Source: Proteobacteria bacterium HN_bin10 (GTDB taxonomy: Bacteria > Pseudomonadota > Alphaproteobacteria > Caulobacterales > Aquidulcibacteraceae). From it: a DNA stretch of 55,968 bases. The position numbers and the translations under genes are program-made. Position 1 is the first letter of the stretch; each line of letters opens with the position of its first letter. A model generated the notes under the pieces. It saw nothing but the letters and a program-made list of their open reading frames with translations. It made no database searches and was not told the DNA's origin. The stretch lies in the NCBI GenBank assembly GCA_002083515.1, contig LWDN01000012.1, positions 67,274-123,241 of the forward strand, read 5' to 3'. Below are positions 26,459-35,529 of the stretch, one piece after another.

Positions 26459-27928
26459 ATGGATGACGCCATTACGGTTTCTGGCTGGATAACCACACGG
26501 CTGAAAACGCTTGTCGACGGTGCGTTTTTTGCCGATGGCGGCCAATGGAGCACGAGATTGAGGGCAGAATTCGCTCACCGGCTCATGAAGGCCCGTAAAG
26601 AATGGGCGGCCGCCGGCGTCATGGCGGCGGCTTCGCTCGTGGGTTTGGGCCTAGCCTGGAACGCAGGCTTGTTCGGCGGCACAGCGGATGCGCAGGCTGC
26701 GGAAACCGCGGCTGTGCGCGAGGCTGCGGCCCGGCGCGCCGAGCAATTGGCGTTTACGGAAGTTTACCTTCAGCACGAAGCGCGCGAGGTCCGGGTCGGC
26801 AGCGGCGAAACCCTTGCCGGCTTGTTGACGCGCGCCGGCGCTTCGTCGGCGGACGCAAGCGCGGCGCTGGCGTCGATCGCGGACGTGTACAACCCGCGCC
26901 GTCTGCGGCCGGGGCAGCCGATCAGTCTTTACTTCCAGCGCGAGGGCGCCACCGCGGAGCTGGCGGGATTGGCGTTCCGCTCGGAACCGGGCGCTTCGGT
27001 GACCGCCAACCGAACCACCAATGGCGGCTTCGAGGCGCGCGAAGTGCTGATGCCGCTGACGTTTGAGATCGCGCGCATCGCCGCGCCGGTCGAGACCAGC
27101 CTCTACTCAAGCGCGCTCAATCTCGGCGCCACTGATCGCGAAGTCGCGGCGTTGGCGGATGCGTTCGCCTACGATGTCGACTTCCAGCGCGACGTGCGCC
27201 CGGGCGACGAGTTCGAACTGGTGTTCGAACGCTTCTACGACGACGAAGGCAACACCGTCCGCACCGGCGATCTTTTGTTCGTGTCGCTGGAATCGCGGCG
27301 CGGCGCGCGCGCGTTTTATCAGTTCATGGCGCCGGGCGATGCGCGGCCGGATTGGTACGATTCCGATGGCAAGAGCGCTCGGCGCTTCTTGATGAAAACG
27401 CCGATCAACGGCGCGCGTCTCTCTTCCGGCTTTGGCATGCGCCGGCATCCGATCCTGGGTTATTCGCGCATGCACCGCGGCACCGACTTCGCCGCGCCCA
27501 CGGGTACACCGATCCTGGCGGCGGGCGACGGCACGGTCGTGCGCGCCGGACCGTTCAGCTCCTACGGCAATTATGTGCGCATCCGCCACGCCAACGGTTA
27601 CGAGACGGCGTACGCGCATATGTCCCGCTTCGCGCGCGGCATGCGCGCCGGCGTCCGCGTCCGCCAAGGCCAGGTGATCGGCTATGTCGGCACCACCGGC
27701 CGCTCGACAGGACCGCACCTCCATTATGAAGTGAGCCTGCGCGGACGCCAGGTGAACCCGATGAGCCTGCGCGTCGCCAACGGGCGCAACCTGACGGGGC
27801 GGGCGCTGGAATTGTTCATGATCGAGCGCGAGCGCATCGACACGCTGCGGCAGGTGAGGGCGCGCGAAAACCCGTCACAGGAAGCAGTGGTGCAGCCGAT
27901 CAACACACGCGGCGCCGGCGCGCCATAG
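26459..27928 (+). CDS. MepM-like M23 murein endopeptidase
   Basis: This 489-residue protein has an N-terminal membrane anchor or uncleaved signal (AAAGVMAAASLVGLGLAWNAGLF, about residues 50-72). An OapA/LysM-like region around VRVGSGETLAGLLTRAG follows, then a Csd3-type N2 domain (YDVDFQRDVRPGDEFELVFERFYDDEG). The LytM catalytic domain has zinc residues in MHRGTDFAAPTGTPI (HxxxD) and TGPHLHYEVSLRG (HxH). These enzymes cleave peptide cross-links in peptidoglycan. The start at 26459 is the first in frame; a start at 26585 (MKARKEW) is possible. Confidence 0.9.
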   Translation: MDDAITVSGWITTRLKTLVDGAFFADGGQWSTRLRAEFAHRLMKARKEWAAAGVMAAASLVGLGLAWNAGLFGGTADAQAAETAAVREAAARRAEQLAFTEVYLQHEAREVRVGSGETLAGLLTRAGASSADASAALASIADVYNPRRLRPGQPISLYFQREGATAELAGLAFRSEPGASVTANRTTNGGFEAREVLMPLTFEIARIAAPVETSLYSSALNLGATDREVAALADAFAYDVDFQRDVRPGDEFELVFERFYDDEGNTVRTGDLLFVSLESRRGARAFYQFMAPGDARPDWYDSDGKSARRFLMKTPINGARLSSGFGMRRHPILGYSRMHRGTDFAAPTGTPILAAGDGTVVRAGPFSSYGNYVRIRHANGYETAYAHMSRFARGMRAGVRVRQGQVIGYVGTTGRSTGPHLHYEVSLRGRQVNPMSLRVANGRNLTGRALELFMIERERIDTLRQVRARENPSQEAVVQPINTRGAGAP

Positions 27929-27974
27929 CGTGATTGTGCTTGCACTAGCGCACGGCGCGCGGGAGTAAGCAGCC

Positions 27975-28445
27975 ATGTCCGACGATGTCGCCGCGCCCGC
28001 CGAATTCGAAGTCCCTGAAGGCTATGCGCCGCTCGACTGGCGGCGCGGTTTCGTGCGGCAGATCGGGCCGCTCTACCGGCGCGCGCGCAACGGCGGCTAC
28101 ACCATGGCGTTTCGCGTCGAGGATCATCACACCAACGGCATGAGCAACGCCCATGGCGGCATGCTGATGAGCTTTGCCGACATGGCCTGGGGCCACGTCG
28201 TCTCGGTGGAGACCTCGTCTTACTGGGTGACGGTGCGGTTAACGCTCGACTTCCTGTCGAGCGCGCATTTGGGCGATTGGGTGGAAGGGGCGAGCGAAGT
28301 GCTCTCCACCGCCGACGAGCTTTACGTTGTGCGTGGGCGCATCTGGAGCGGCGAGCGCACGCTGATCACGGGCACGGGCGTGTTCAAGCCGATCAAGCAG
28401 CGCGAACCGCGACCGGGCGAAAAGGCGTTCCGCGCGACCGCGTAA
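27975..28445 (+). CDS. PaaI-type hotdog-fold acyl-CoA thioesterase
   Basis: This 156-residue protein has the 4HBT core. GYTMAFRVEDHHTNGMSNAHGGMLMSFADMAWGHVV contains the NxxGxxHGG-like active-site stretch, and VTVRLTLDFLSSAHLGDWVEGASEVL and ELYVVRGRIWSGERTLITGTGVFKPI complete the hotdog strands. It is a cytoplasmic thioesterase, and its acyl-CoA specificity is not predictable. A GGGAGTAAGCAGCC leader precedes the ATG. It stands alone between the MepM-like gene and the polysaccharide cluster. Confidence 0.88.
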   Translation: MSDDVAAPAEFEVPEGYAPLDWRRGFVRQIGPLYRRARNGGYTMAFRVEDHHTNGMSNAHGGMLMSFADMAWGHVVSVETSSYWVTVRLTLDFLSSAHLGDWVEGASEVLSTADELYVVRGRIWSGERTLITGTGVFKPIKQREPRPGEKAFRATA

Positions 28446-28490
28446 AGTGCGGATGGTGGACGAGGGCGTCCATTCGGCAGAGAATGCAGC

Positions 28491-29702
28491 ATGCGCATCA
28501 CCCGCCGCTCCGTTATTGCCGCTCTGCCGCTCCTTGGCTGCGCGGGCGAGGCGGATGCGCGCGCCAACACGCTGCATATCGCGCCCGATGGCGTTGGCGA
28601 CGGATCTTCGTGGTCGCATGCGGCGCCGCTCGCTTCGCTTTCTGAGCTCTTGGCCAATATTGAACCAGGCGGCGAAATTCTGATCGCGGCGGATCGCGGC
28701 GTTTACCAGATCGCCGAGCCGATCGATGTCAGCGGCGGCGGCCAGAAATCGCTCGAAGTAACCATACGCGGTGTGAGCGCCGAAAGCGGCGCGCCGATGT
28801 TAGCCATTGTGCAAGGCAATCGCGGCGGCGAGGAAATCGGCCCCAGCGGCTTTCGCCTGACGCGGGGCGCGGGCAACCTGCGGTTCTCGCATTTTGCTTT
28901 CCGCGATGTCGGCAACGGCGCCTTCGCCATCACCGCGCCAGTCTCGAATGTCTCGATCGAAGATTGCACCTTCGAAAACGTTTATCGCTTCATCGAGAAC
29001 ACCGCCGACGACGGTGAAGGGCATGCCAGCATGCGCGGCTTCGCCATCCGCCGCTGCCGCGGCGAACGCGCCGAGCGCGGGTTTCTGCGCATCCGCTACA
29101 ATGCGCGCGACGGGGTGATCGAGGATTGCCGGGCGCGTGGGCTGCCCAATCGCGGCGGCTTCATTCCGGTGGGCTGCGCGCTCGACGACCGCGCCAGCGA
29201 TATCGTTTACCGGCGCTGCGTGATGGAAGGCTTCGACCAGCTCGACGCCGGCGATTACTGGAACGGCGACGGCTTCTCCGACGAGCCCGGCAACCGCAAC
29301 ATCCGCTACGAGGCCTGCGAGGCGCGCGGCTGCACCGATGGCGGGTTCGACTGCAAGAGCCGCGATGTGGTGCTGCAGAACTGCGTGGCCGAGGACAACA
29401 AGCGCAATTTCCGCATCTGGAGCCAGCGCGGGTCGCTGTCTGGCTGTATCAGCCGCAACCCGAATTTCCGCGGCCGCGCCGTCGAGAACGCGAGCCCCTG
29501 CCATCTCTGGATCGGCGGCGAGGAGGGGGCCGTGGTTGAGGTGTCGAACTTCACGGTCGAGGACGCCGACGCGACGCCGATCATTGAATTCGACAATGAC
29601 GAAGCCCGTATCGAGGTCCGCGGCATAACCATAAACAGCCCGCGGGTGAATTGGGGCGAGAGCGAAGACCGCATCCGCGCCGGCATGCTGATCGGCGAGT
29701 AG
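28491..29702 (+). CDS. Exported right-handed beta-helix protein, possible polysaccharide lyase
   Basis: This 403-residue protein starts with a twin-arginine-like signal, MRITRRSVIAALPLLGCAG, which includes a lipobox-like LLGC. The body shows the periodic short strands of a parallel beta-helix: NVSIEDCTFENVYRF, GFAIRRCRGERAERGFLRI, GVIEDCRARG, DIVYRRCVMEGF, NIRYEACEARGCTDGGFDCKSRDVVLQNCVAEDN. Recurrent cysteines stack on consecutive coils. Such proteins bind, cut or epimerise acidic polysaccharides. Its place at the edge of the polysaccharide cluster suggests action on that product. No catalytic residues can be named with confidence. Confidence 0.75.
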   Translation: MRITRRSVIAALPLLGCAGEADARANTLHIAPDGVGDGSSWSHAAPLASLSELLANIEPGGEILIAADRGVYQIAEPIDVSGGGQKSLEVTIRGVSAESGAPMLAIVQGNRGGEEIGPSGFRLTRGAGNLRFSHFAFRDVGNGAFAITAPVSNVSIEDCTFENVYRFIENTADDGEGHASMRGFAIRRCRGERAERGFLRIRYNARDGVIEDCRARGLPNRGGFIPVGCALDDRASDIVYRRCVMEGFDQLDAGDYWNGDGFSDEPGNRNIRYEACEARGCTDGGFDCKSRDVVLQNCVAEDNKRNFRIWSQRGSLSGCISRNPNFRGRAVENASPCHLWIGGEEGAVVEVSNFTVEDADATPIIEFDNDEARIEVRGITINSPRVNWGESEDRIRAGMLIGE

Positions 29703-29789
29703 TCGGAGGCCGTCTCCTCAGGCATAACACTTGCGCTGGATCGGGGCGCGGCTCTCACTGTCTCGATTGGATCGGTTGGCGCGTTAATC

Positions 29790-30935
29790 ATGTCATCTGC
29801 TGGTGTTCCATCGAGCGAGGATGCCCCGCTTGTGTTCGTGGTCGGCGCGCGGGGCGTGCCCGATGTCGAAGGCGGCGCCGAGAAGAACGCGGAAATGCTG
29901 TTTCCGTTGGTGGCAGCGGCCGGCTACCGGGTCACGCTGGTGGGCCTCGCCGACAATATCAAAGCCGAGACCTTCAAGGGCGTGCGGCTGATGAAGGCGC
30001 CGCGCTCGCGCTTTCTCAAGACCGATAAGCTGCTCTATTACGTGACCGCCGTGTTCATGGCGCTGCGGCTGCGGCCGCGCGTTGTGCACTTCCAGGGGTT
30101 GGGATCGGCGCTGTTTCTGTGGGCCTACAAGCTGATGGGCGCCAAGACCGTGGTTCGCTACGGCTCGGCCGATTATCTCGTCGGCAAGTGGGGCTTGCTC
30201 GGCAAATTGGGCTTCCTCGCGAGCGAGTTTCAATTGCGCTTCGCCGACGCCGTCATTTCGGTCACGCCCGCGCTAGCGGAGCGGCTCGCGCGCCGCGGGA
30301 TCAAGGGCAACGTCCTCGTCATCGCCAATGCCGCCGATCCGCTGCCCGCCTCGGACGCGGCGGCCGTCGTCGACGGCGATTACGTGCTGACAGTCGGCCG
30401 GGTCACGGCGCAGAAGAACGTCGCCAACCTCATCCGCGGCTACGAGCTGTTCGCAAAGGGCGAGCCCAATCCGCCGAAACTCGTGGTCGCCGGCGGTCTG
30501 GATGAAACCGACTATGTGCAGGAGCTGCAGCCGCTCTTGACCGAACGCACGGTGTTGGCCGGCAAGTTCGCCCGCAGCGCCATGGCGCCGCTCTATCGCG
30601 ACGCCAAAATCTACATCAACGCCTCGATGCACGAGGGCAGCTCCAACGCCGTGCTGGAGGCGATCGGCGCCGGCTGCTCGATCCTCTTGAGCGACATTCC
30701 GGAAAACCGCGATTTCGGATTTCCGGACCGCTGCTATTTCGACCCGCATTCGCCGGACGCCATCGCCGAGGCGTTGAAGCGCGCGCTGACCGATCCGCAA
30801 GCGTTCGTCGTCGATCCGGCCCGCTATCTGACCTGGGAAGGCGTGGCGGAGCGCACGTTAGACATCTATCGCCAGATCGCGCCGCTTGGCGCGCAACGGG
30901 CTGAGCGTTCGGCAACGCTTGCGCCGGCCTACTGA
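29790..30935 (+). CDS. Glycosyltransferase family 4
   Basis: This 381-residue GT-B enzyme has the N-terminal nucleotide-sugar-transferase fold opening VFVVGARGVPDVEGGAEKNAEML, similar to the DUF1972-type start. The acceptor-side segment VVHFQGLGSALFLWAYKLMGAKTVVRYGSADY follows. The C-terminal donor domain has VLTVGRVTAQKNVANLIRGYELF and SMHEGSSNAVLEAIGAGCSILLSDIPENRD (E-x7-E). It probably adds one sugar to the lipid-linked repeat on the cytoplasmic face. It is followed at 29 bases by the AsnB-like gene. The donor sugar is unknown. Confidence 0.9.
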   Translation: MSSAGVPSSEDAPLVFVVGARGVPDVEGGAEKNAEMLFPLVAAAGYRVTLVGLADNIKAETFKGVRLMKAPRSRFLKTDKLLYYVTAVFMALRLRPRVVHFQGLGSALFLWAYKLMGAKTVVRYGSADYLVGKWGLLGKLGFLASEFQLRFADAVISVTPALAERLARRGIKGNVLVIANAADPLPASDAAAVVDGDYVLTVGRVTAQKNVANLIRGYELFAKGEPNPPKLVVAGGLDETDYVQELQPLLTERTVLAGKFARSAMAPLYRDAKIYINASMHEGSSNAVLEAIGAGCSILLSDIPENRDFGFPDRCYFDPHSPDAIAEALKRALTDPQAFVVDPARYLTWEGVAERTLDIYRQIAPLGAQRAERSATLAPAY

Positions 30936-30963
30936 AACAAAGCTTGCGGGGTAGTGGGCCAAG

Positions 30964-32880
30964 ATGTGCGGCGTTGTCGGGATTGTCGAAGGCAAGGGCT
31001 TCGCCGTCCCGCGCACCGAATTCATGGCGGGGCTCGCCGCCATTCGCTATCGCGGCCCCGATGACGAGGGCGTCTGGAGCGAAGACGGCGTCACCCTCGG
31101 TCACAGGCGCTTGGCAATCGTCGATCTCTCGCCGGCCGGGCATCAGCCGATGGTCTCGGCCTGCGATCGCTATGTCATCAGCTACAACGGCGAAATCTAC
31201 AATCACCGCGCACTGCGCGCCGAACTCGATGCAGCGGGGGTCCATGCTTGGCGCGGCGAGTCCGACACCGAGGTGCTGCTCGAACTGATCGTGCGCCATG
31301 GCGTCGAGGCGGCGTTGCAGCGTGTCGATGGCATGTTCGCGTTCGCCCTCTGGGACCGGCGCGAGCGGCGCTTGTTCTTGGCGCGCGACCGCTTCGGCGA
31401 AAAACCGCTTTACTACGCAATGCGCGGCGAAGGGCTGGCGTTTGCCTCGGAACTTTCGGCGCTGGAGCCGATGAAGGCGCTGGCGCTGCGCGTGAGCGCC
31501 GAAAGCGTGGCGCGTTACTTCACCTGCGGCTACATCCCGGCGCCGCACAGCATCTATGTGGGCGTCCAGAAATTGCCGCCGGGTTGCCTGATGTCATGGC
31601 GTGCGGGCGAAGAGCCGAAAGTCGCGCCGTACTGGTCGCTCGACACGATGGCGCGCGAAGCCATTGCGTCCCGGCGGCCCATCGACATGGCGTCGGCGGT
31701 CGATGAGCTCGATCGCCTTATTCAAGCGGCCGTCGCCGAGCGCATGGTCGCCGACGTGCCGGTCGGCGTGTTTCTGTCGGGAGGCATCGATTCATCCCTG
31801 ATCACGGCGGTGATGCAGCGCTGCGCATCGCGGCCGGTGACGAGCCTGACACTTGGCTTCGAGGATCCGCGCTTCAATGAAGCCGAGCATGCGCGTGCGG
31901 TCGCCGCGCATCTCGGTACGCATCACATCGAAGAGACGGTGACGGCCGAGCAGGCGCTCGCGGTGGTGGCGAAGCTCGGGCGCATGTACGACGAGCCGCT
32001 GGCCGATTCCTCGCAAGTCCCGACCTATCTGTTGTCGGAAATGGCGCGCCGGCATGTCACCGTGGCGCTGTCGGGCGACGGTGGCGACGAAGGTTTCGCC
32101 GGTTATCGCCGCCACTTCGCGACGCCGGCTTTGTGGGAGCGCATGCGCAAGTTGCCGGCGCGCGGCGCTATTCGCGCCGCGATCGATGCGGCGCCGGCGC
32201 CGGCGCTCGATCTCGGGTTGGGTTTCTTGCGCGGCTTCGCCGATCGCTATGGCCCCGGCGGCTCGGTGAGCGCGGCCATGAAGCGCGTGTCGCCATGGCT
32301 CAGCGCCACGTCGCTGGTGCATCTGCATGAATTGAGCTTGGAGAAGTGGCCGGGCGATGAAGCCATCGTGCGTGGCGCGCGCGCGGCGTTCATGGACGCC
32401 GGCGCCTACATGCCGGAATGCGGCTTCGATCAGCTCTGCCTGCACGACATGCGCAATTATCTGCCGGGCGACATTCTGACCAAAGTCGATCGCGCCTCGA
32501 TGGCAGTCAGTCTCGAAACTCGCATTCCCTTGCTCGATCCGGACGTGGTGGCGTTCGGGCTTAGCCTGCCGGTCGAGCTGCGTATCCAAGGCGCTACCGG
32601 CAAACGCGTTCTGCGCGAGACGCTGAAGCGCTACGTGCCGGAGGAATTGTTCTCGCGGCCGAAGGCGGGCTTCACACCGCCGCTCGAAGCCTGGCTGTTG
32701 GGGCCGCTGCGCACATGGGCGGAGGATTTGCTGTCACCGGCAGCACTTGCACGGCACGGCTTGCTAGAGGCGGGCCGCGTCCGCGCATTCTGGGAACGCT
32801 ACAAAAGCGGCGGCACCGGCGAGGATGCGCGCATCTGGGCCGTGTTGCAGCTGCAGAGCTGGCTCGCGGCGCGAGCCTGA
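30964..32880 (+). CDS. asnB: Glutamine-hydrolysing asparagine synthase family protein (AsnB-like)
   Basis: This 638-residue protein has an Ntn-type glutaminase domain with nucleophile Cys2 (MCGVVGIVEG), then YRGPDDEG, HRRLAIVDLS and SYNGEIYNH. The synthetase domain has the PP-loop VFLSGGIDSSLI (about residues 275-286), ALSGDGGDEGFAGYRR and DILTKVDRASMAVSLETRIPLLD. Members inside polysaccharide clusters are thought to amidate a sugar acid or amino-acid substituent rather than make asparagine. This is inferred from context. It is complete and convergent with the ligase gene, 4 bases away. Confidence 0.93.
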   Translation: MCGVVGIVEGKGFAVPRTEFMAGLAAIRYRGPDDEGVWSEDGVTLGHRRLAIVDLSPAGHQPMVSACDRYVISYNGEIYNHRALRAELDAAGVHAWRGESDTEVLLELIVRHGVEAALQRVDGMFAFALWDRRERRLFLARDRFGEKPLYYAMRGEGLAFASELSALEPMKALALRVSAESVARYFTCGYIPAPHSIYVGVQKLPPGCLMSWRAGEEPKVAPYWSLDTMAREAIASRRPIDMASAVDELDRLIQAAVAERMVADVPVGVFLSGGIDSSLITAVMQRCASRPVTSLTLGFEDPRFNEAEHARAVAAHLGTHHIEETVTAEQALAVVAKLGRMYDEPLADSSQVPTYLLSEMARRHVTVALSGDGGDEGFAGYRRHFATPALWERMRKLPARGAIRAAIDAAPAPALDLGLGFLRGFADRYGPGGSVSAAMKRVSPWLSATSLVHLHELSLEKWPGDEAIVRGARAAFMDAGAYMPECGFDQLCLHDMRNYLPGDILTKVDRASMAVSLETRIPLLDPDVVAFGLSLPVELRIQGATGKRVLRETLKRYVPEELFSRPKAGFTPPLEAWLLGPLRTWAEDLLSPAALARHGLLEAGRVRAFWERYKSGGTGEDARIWAVLQLQSWLAARA

Positions 32881-32884
32881 TTGG

Positions 32885-34216
32885 CTACGCGCGTGCCGGC
32901 GCGCGCTTCTGCAATGATAGCAGATAGAGCGTGTAGCCACAGATAATCCCGTAGAGGATGTTGCCCTCGATCATCCACATCGGCATCGTCGACATGTTGA
33001 GCACCAGGAAGCTCAGATGCGCGCCGATCAAGACGCCGGCGTGCGGATGGCGTACGCGAATGGCCGCGGCCAGCATTGAGAACCAAACCCAGAGGATGAC
33101 AACGACACCAATGATGCCGTATTCGTAAAGGTAGTTGACCAAGGTGTTGTGGGCGTAAAGCGGGAACACATCGTTCCAGGATTCCGGGCCGAAGCCGATG
33201 ACGTGTTCGGTGAGATCGCCCTCGAGCCAGGCATAGATGTAGGCGCTCCAGATTCGTGGCCGCCCGGAGAGCAGGCGGCTCTCCTCGACTGTGTAATATT
33301 GGGCCGGTTTGAAGAAGTTGACGTCCCCGGACGTGGCCACCGTCAGATCCTGGAAGCGCTCGGCGAACAGGAGACTGGCGAACCCAAGGCCAATGGCGAG
33401 CAGAACGATGAGCGCGCTCACCACGAACGGCCGGTCGCGCAGCGGGAACCGCCGCAGCGAGGAGAAGGCGAAGAACATCAACAAGAGCGGCGCGACCGCG
33501 ACCAAGGTCGTGCGATAATTGGCGAGCACGATGCCGGCGATGCAGGCGAGCACGATGGCCAAGCGCACGGTCTTGTTGAGCTGGGTGGTGAAGCAGGCGA
33601 CGGTTAAGCATGTCGCCAGGATCACCGAGAACGCAGCCTCGTGATTGTAGCCGCCGATGTAGCTTACCGCCGTGGCGTCGGTCTCGGTCGCCTTGCCGAT
33701 GCCCATCGCCACCGAGAGCGCCTGCCAGATGAGCGTGGGAAGGAACGCCCACAGCATCGAGGTCATGAAATCGCCGGCGCGGGCGCGGCGCATGGCGCCG
33801 AAAACGCTGAGCAGAATGACGATGAGGTAGCCGTGCTTGGAGATAACCGTGATCAAGCCGGGCGTGACGCCGCCATTGGCAAAGGCGCTGACAATCGCCA
33901 GCACGATCAAGACGTAAAAGGGCAGCAGAAACCTCAGCGCCAGATGACGCCAGTCAATCGTCAGCAGGCCAACCAGGAACATGCCCATCGAGGCCAGCGC
34001 ATTGGCCGACATGCCGGCCACCAGCGGCCGGTAGGTGATGGTGTGGAACGCCGACATGACGTAGCGCAACCAAGCGGCGCCCATGACGAACGCGGCGGCG
34101 CGGTCGCGCGAACGCCCCATGACGTAGAGCATGATTAACGCGCTGAGCAGCGCGATCGGATAGAGCAGATACGCCGGCAGCGACGGCGCCTGGAGGCCAA
34201 GTTCGTTGGAAATCAT
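32885..34216 (-). CDS. O-antigen ligase / Wzy-type polymerase
   Basis: This 443-residue membrane protein has about ten hydrophobic helices. The Wzy_C-type periplasmic loop contains RPRIWSAYIYAWLEGDLTEHVIGFGPESWNDVFPLYAHNTLVNYLYEYGIIGV, with the conserved HN-x-x-[VL]-x-x-L-x-E-x-G pattern. It is either the polymerase or the ligase for the surface polysaccharide, and sequence alone does not separate the two. It is the only gene on the minus strand between two plus-strand glycosyltransferase blocks, divergent from the next gene. Confidence 0.87.
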   Translation of the reverse strand: MISNELGLQAPSLPAYLLYPIALLSALIMLYVMGRSRDRAAAFVMGAAWLRYVMSAFHTITYRPLVAGMSANALASMGMFLVGLLTIDWRHLALRFLLPFYVLIVLAIVSAFANGGVTPGLITVISKHGYLIVILLSVFGAMRRARAGDFMTSMLWAFLPTLIWQALSVAMGIGKATETDATAVSYIGGYNHEAAFSVILATCLTVACFTTQLNKTVRLAIVLACIAGIVLANYRTTLVAVAPLLLMFFAFSSLRRFPLRDRPFVVSALIVLLAIGLGFASLLFAERFQDLTVATSGDVNFFKPAQYYTVEESRLLSGRPRIWSAYIYAWLEGDLTEHVIGFGPESWNDVFPLYAHNTLVNYLYEYGIIGVVVILWVWFSMLAAAIRVRHPHAGVLIGAHLSFLVLNMSTMPMWMIEGNILYGIICGYTLYLLSLQKRAPARA

Positions 34217-34371
34217 GTTGGTTTAACGAATTGGATCCCTGGCGCTGCGCTGCGCCAAAAGCACTCGGATGTCGCCGCTTGTAAGCCTGCAAGCAAGTGT
34301 TATGCAGCCGGATCTACACATGTCCGCGCGCCGATCCGGCTGTGGCCTGGCGTATGCAGGGAATTGTCGCC

Positions 34372-35529
34372 GTGACCGCCCGCAAACGCGTCCTCTTCTT
34401 GATTAATTCGCTGACCGGCGGCGGCGCCGAGCGGGTCATGTGCACGTTGCTGCGTCATTCCGAGGCGGAGCGGCAAGAGTTCGACATGATTCTGGCGCTT
34501 CTGGACGACGAACCGCGCGCCAACGAGCCGCCGGCTTGGCTGGAAACACGCCAACTCGATTGCGGGCAGTCGCTGCTGCGCAGCATGCGCGAGGCCCGCA
34601 AGCTGTTTGCCGAACTGAAGCCCGACGTTGCGGTCAGTTTTCTAACGCGCTCGAACTTCGCCAATGTGGTGAACGCCAATTGCCCCAGCATCATCAGCGA
34701 ACGCGCCCACACCAGCGCGCATCTGAGTCGGGGTGCGCGCGATCTGGTCTCGCGCGCGACCGTGCGCCTGCTCTACCCCCGCGCAAGCCGCGTCATCGCC
34801 GTCTCCGAAGGCGTTGCGCAGGATCTTCGCGATAGTTTCGGCGTTCGCCCAGAGCGGCTGGTCTCGATCGCCAACCCGGTCGACATCGAAGCCCTGGCGG
34901 CGAAATCCGCCGAACCCAGCCCGGTAAGCGTCGAGGGCCCTTACATTTTGGGCGTCGGCCGGTTCGTTGGGCAGAAGAACTTTGAGCTGCTCATTCGTGC
35001 CTACGCAGCTTCCGGCGATGCGCGGAAACTAGTCATCGCCGGCGATGGCGCCGAACGCGATGCGCTGCGCGCCTTAGCGGCTGAATGCGGCGTCGGCGAC
35101 AAGGTTCTGTTCCCGGGGTTCGTCGTCAATCCTTATCCGCTGATGCGCGGCGCGAGTCTGTTTGTGCTGCCGTCGAACTCGGAGGGTTTTCCAAACGCGA
35201 TGGTCGAGTCGATGGCGATGGGCGTGCCGGTGATCGCCACCAATTGTAATTCGGGTCCGTCGGAGATTCTCGCCGATGCGCCGCGCGAAACCGTCACGTC
35301 GCTGACCTTCGCGCCGCACGGCGTGCTCACGCCGCCAAACGAAGTTGCGCCGATGGCCGAAGCGATCAAAGCGCTGCAGGATCCGGCGCGGAGCGCCGCC
35401 TATGCCGCGGCGGGCGCCGAGCGCGCCAAGCATTTCGGCGCGGTCGCCTCGAAGGACCGCTATTGGGCAGTGATCCGCGACGTGTTGCGTGAACGAGGCA
35501 GGGCGAGCGACAGAGGCCCGCATGCCTGA
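34372..35529 (+). CDS. Glycosyltransferase family 4
   Basis: This 385-residue GT-B enzyme opens RVLFLINSLTGGGAERVMCTLLRH, the typical first loop. VSFLTRSNFANVV and ISERAHTSA follow, then donor-domain motifs ILGVGRFVGQKNFELLIRAYA and LPSNSEGFPNAMVESMAMGVPVIATNCNSGPSEIL (E-x7-E). I place the start at GTG 34372, which has an AGGGA site upstream; ATG 34354 is the alternative. Earlier codons run through the divergent promoter region. The gene overlaps the pyruvyl transferase gene by 8 bases, indicating coupled expression. Confidence 0.88.
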   Translation: MTARKRVLFLINSLTGGGAERVMCTLLRHSEAERQEFDMILALLDDEPRANEPPAWLETRQLDCGQSLLRSMREARKLFAELKPDVAVSFLTRSNFANVVNANCPSIISERAHTSAHLSRGARDLVSRATVRLLYPRASRVIAVSEGVAQDLRDSFGVRPERLVSIANPVDIEALAAKSAEPSPVSVEGPYILGVGRFVGQKNFELLIRAYAASGDARKLVIAGDGAERDALRALAAECGVGDKVLFPGFVVNPYPLMRGASLFVLPSNSEGFPNAMVESMAMGVPVIATNCNSGPSEILADAPRETVTSLTFAPHGVLTPPNEVAPMAEAIKALQDPARSAAYAAAGAERAKHFGAVASKDRYWAVIRDVLRERGRASDRGPHA

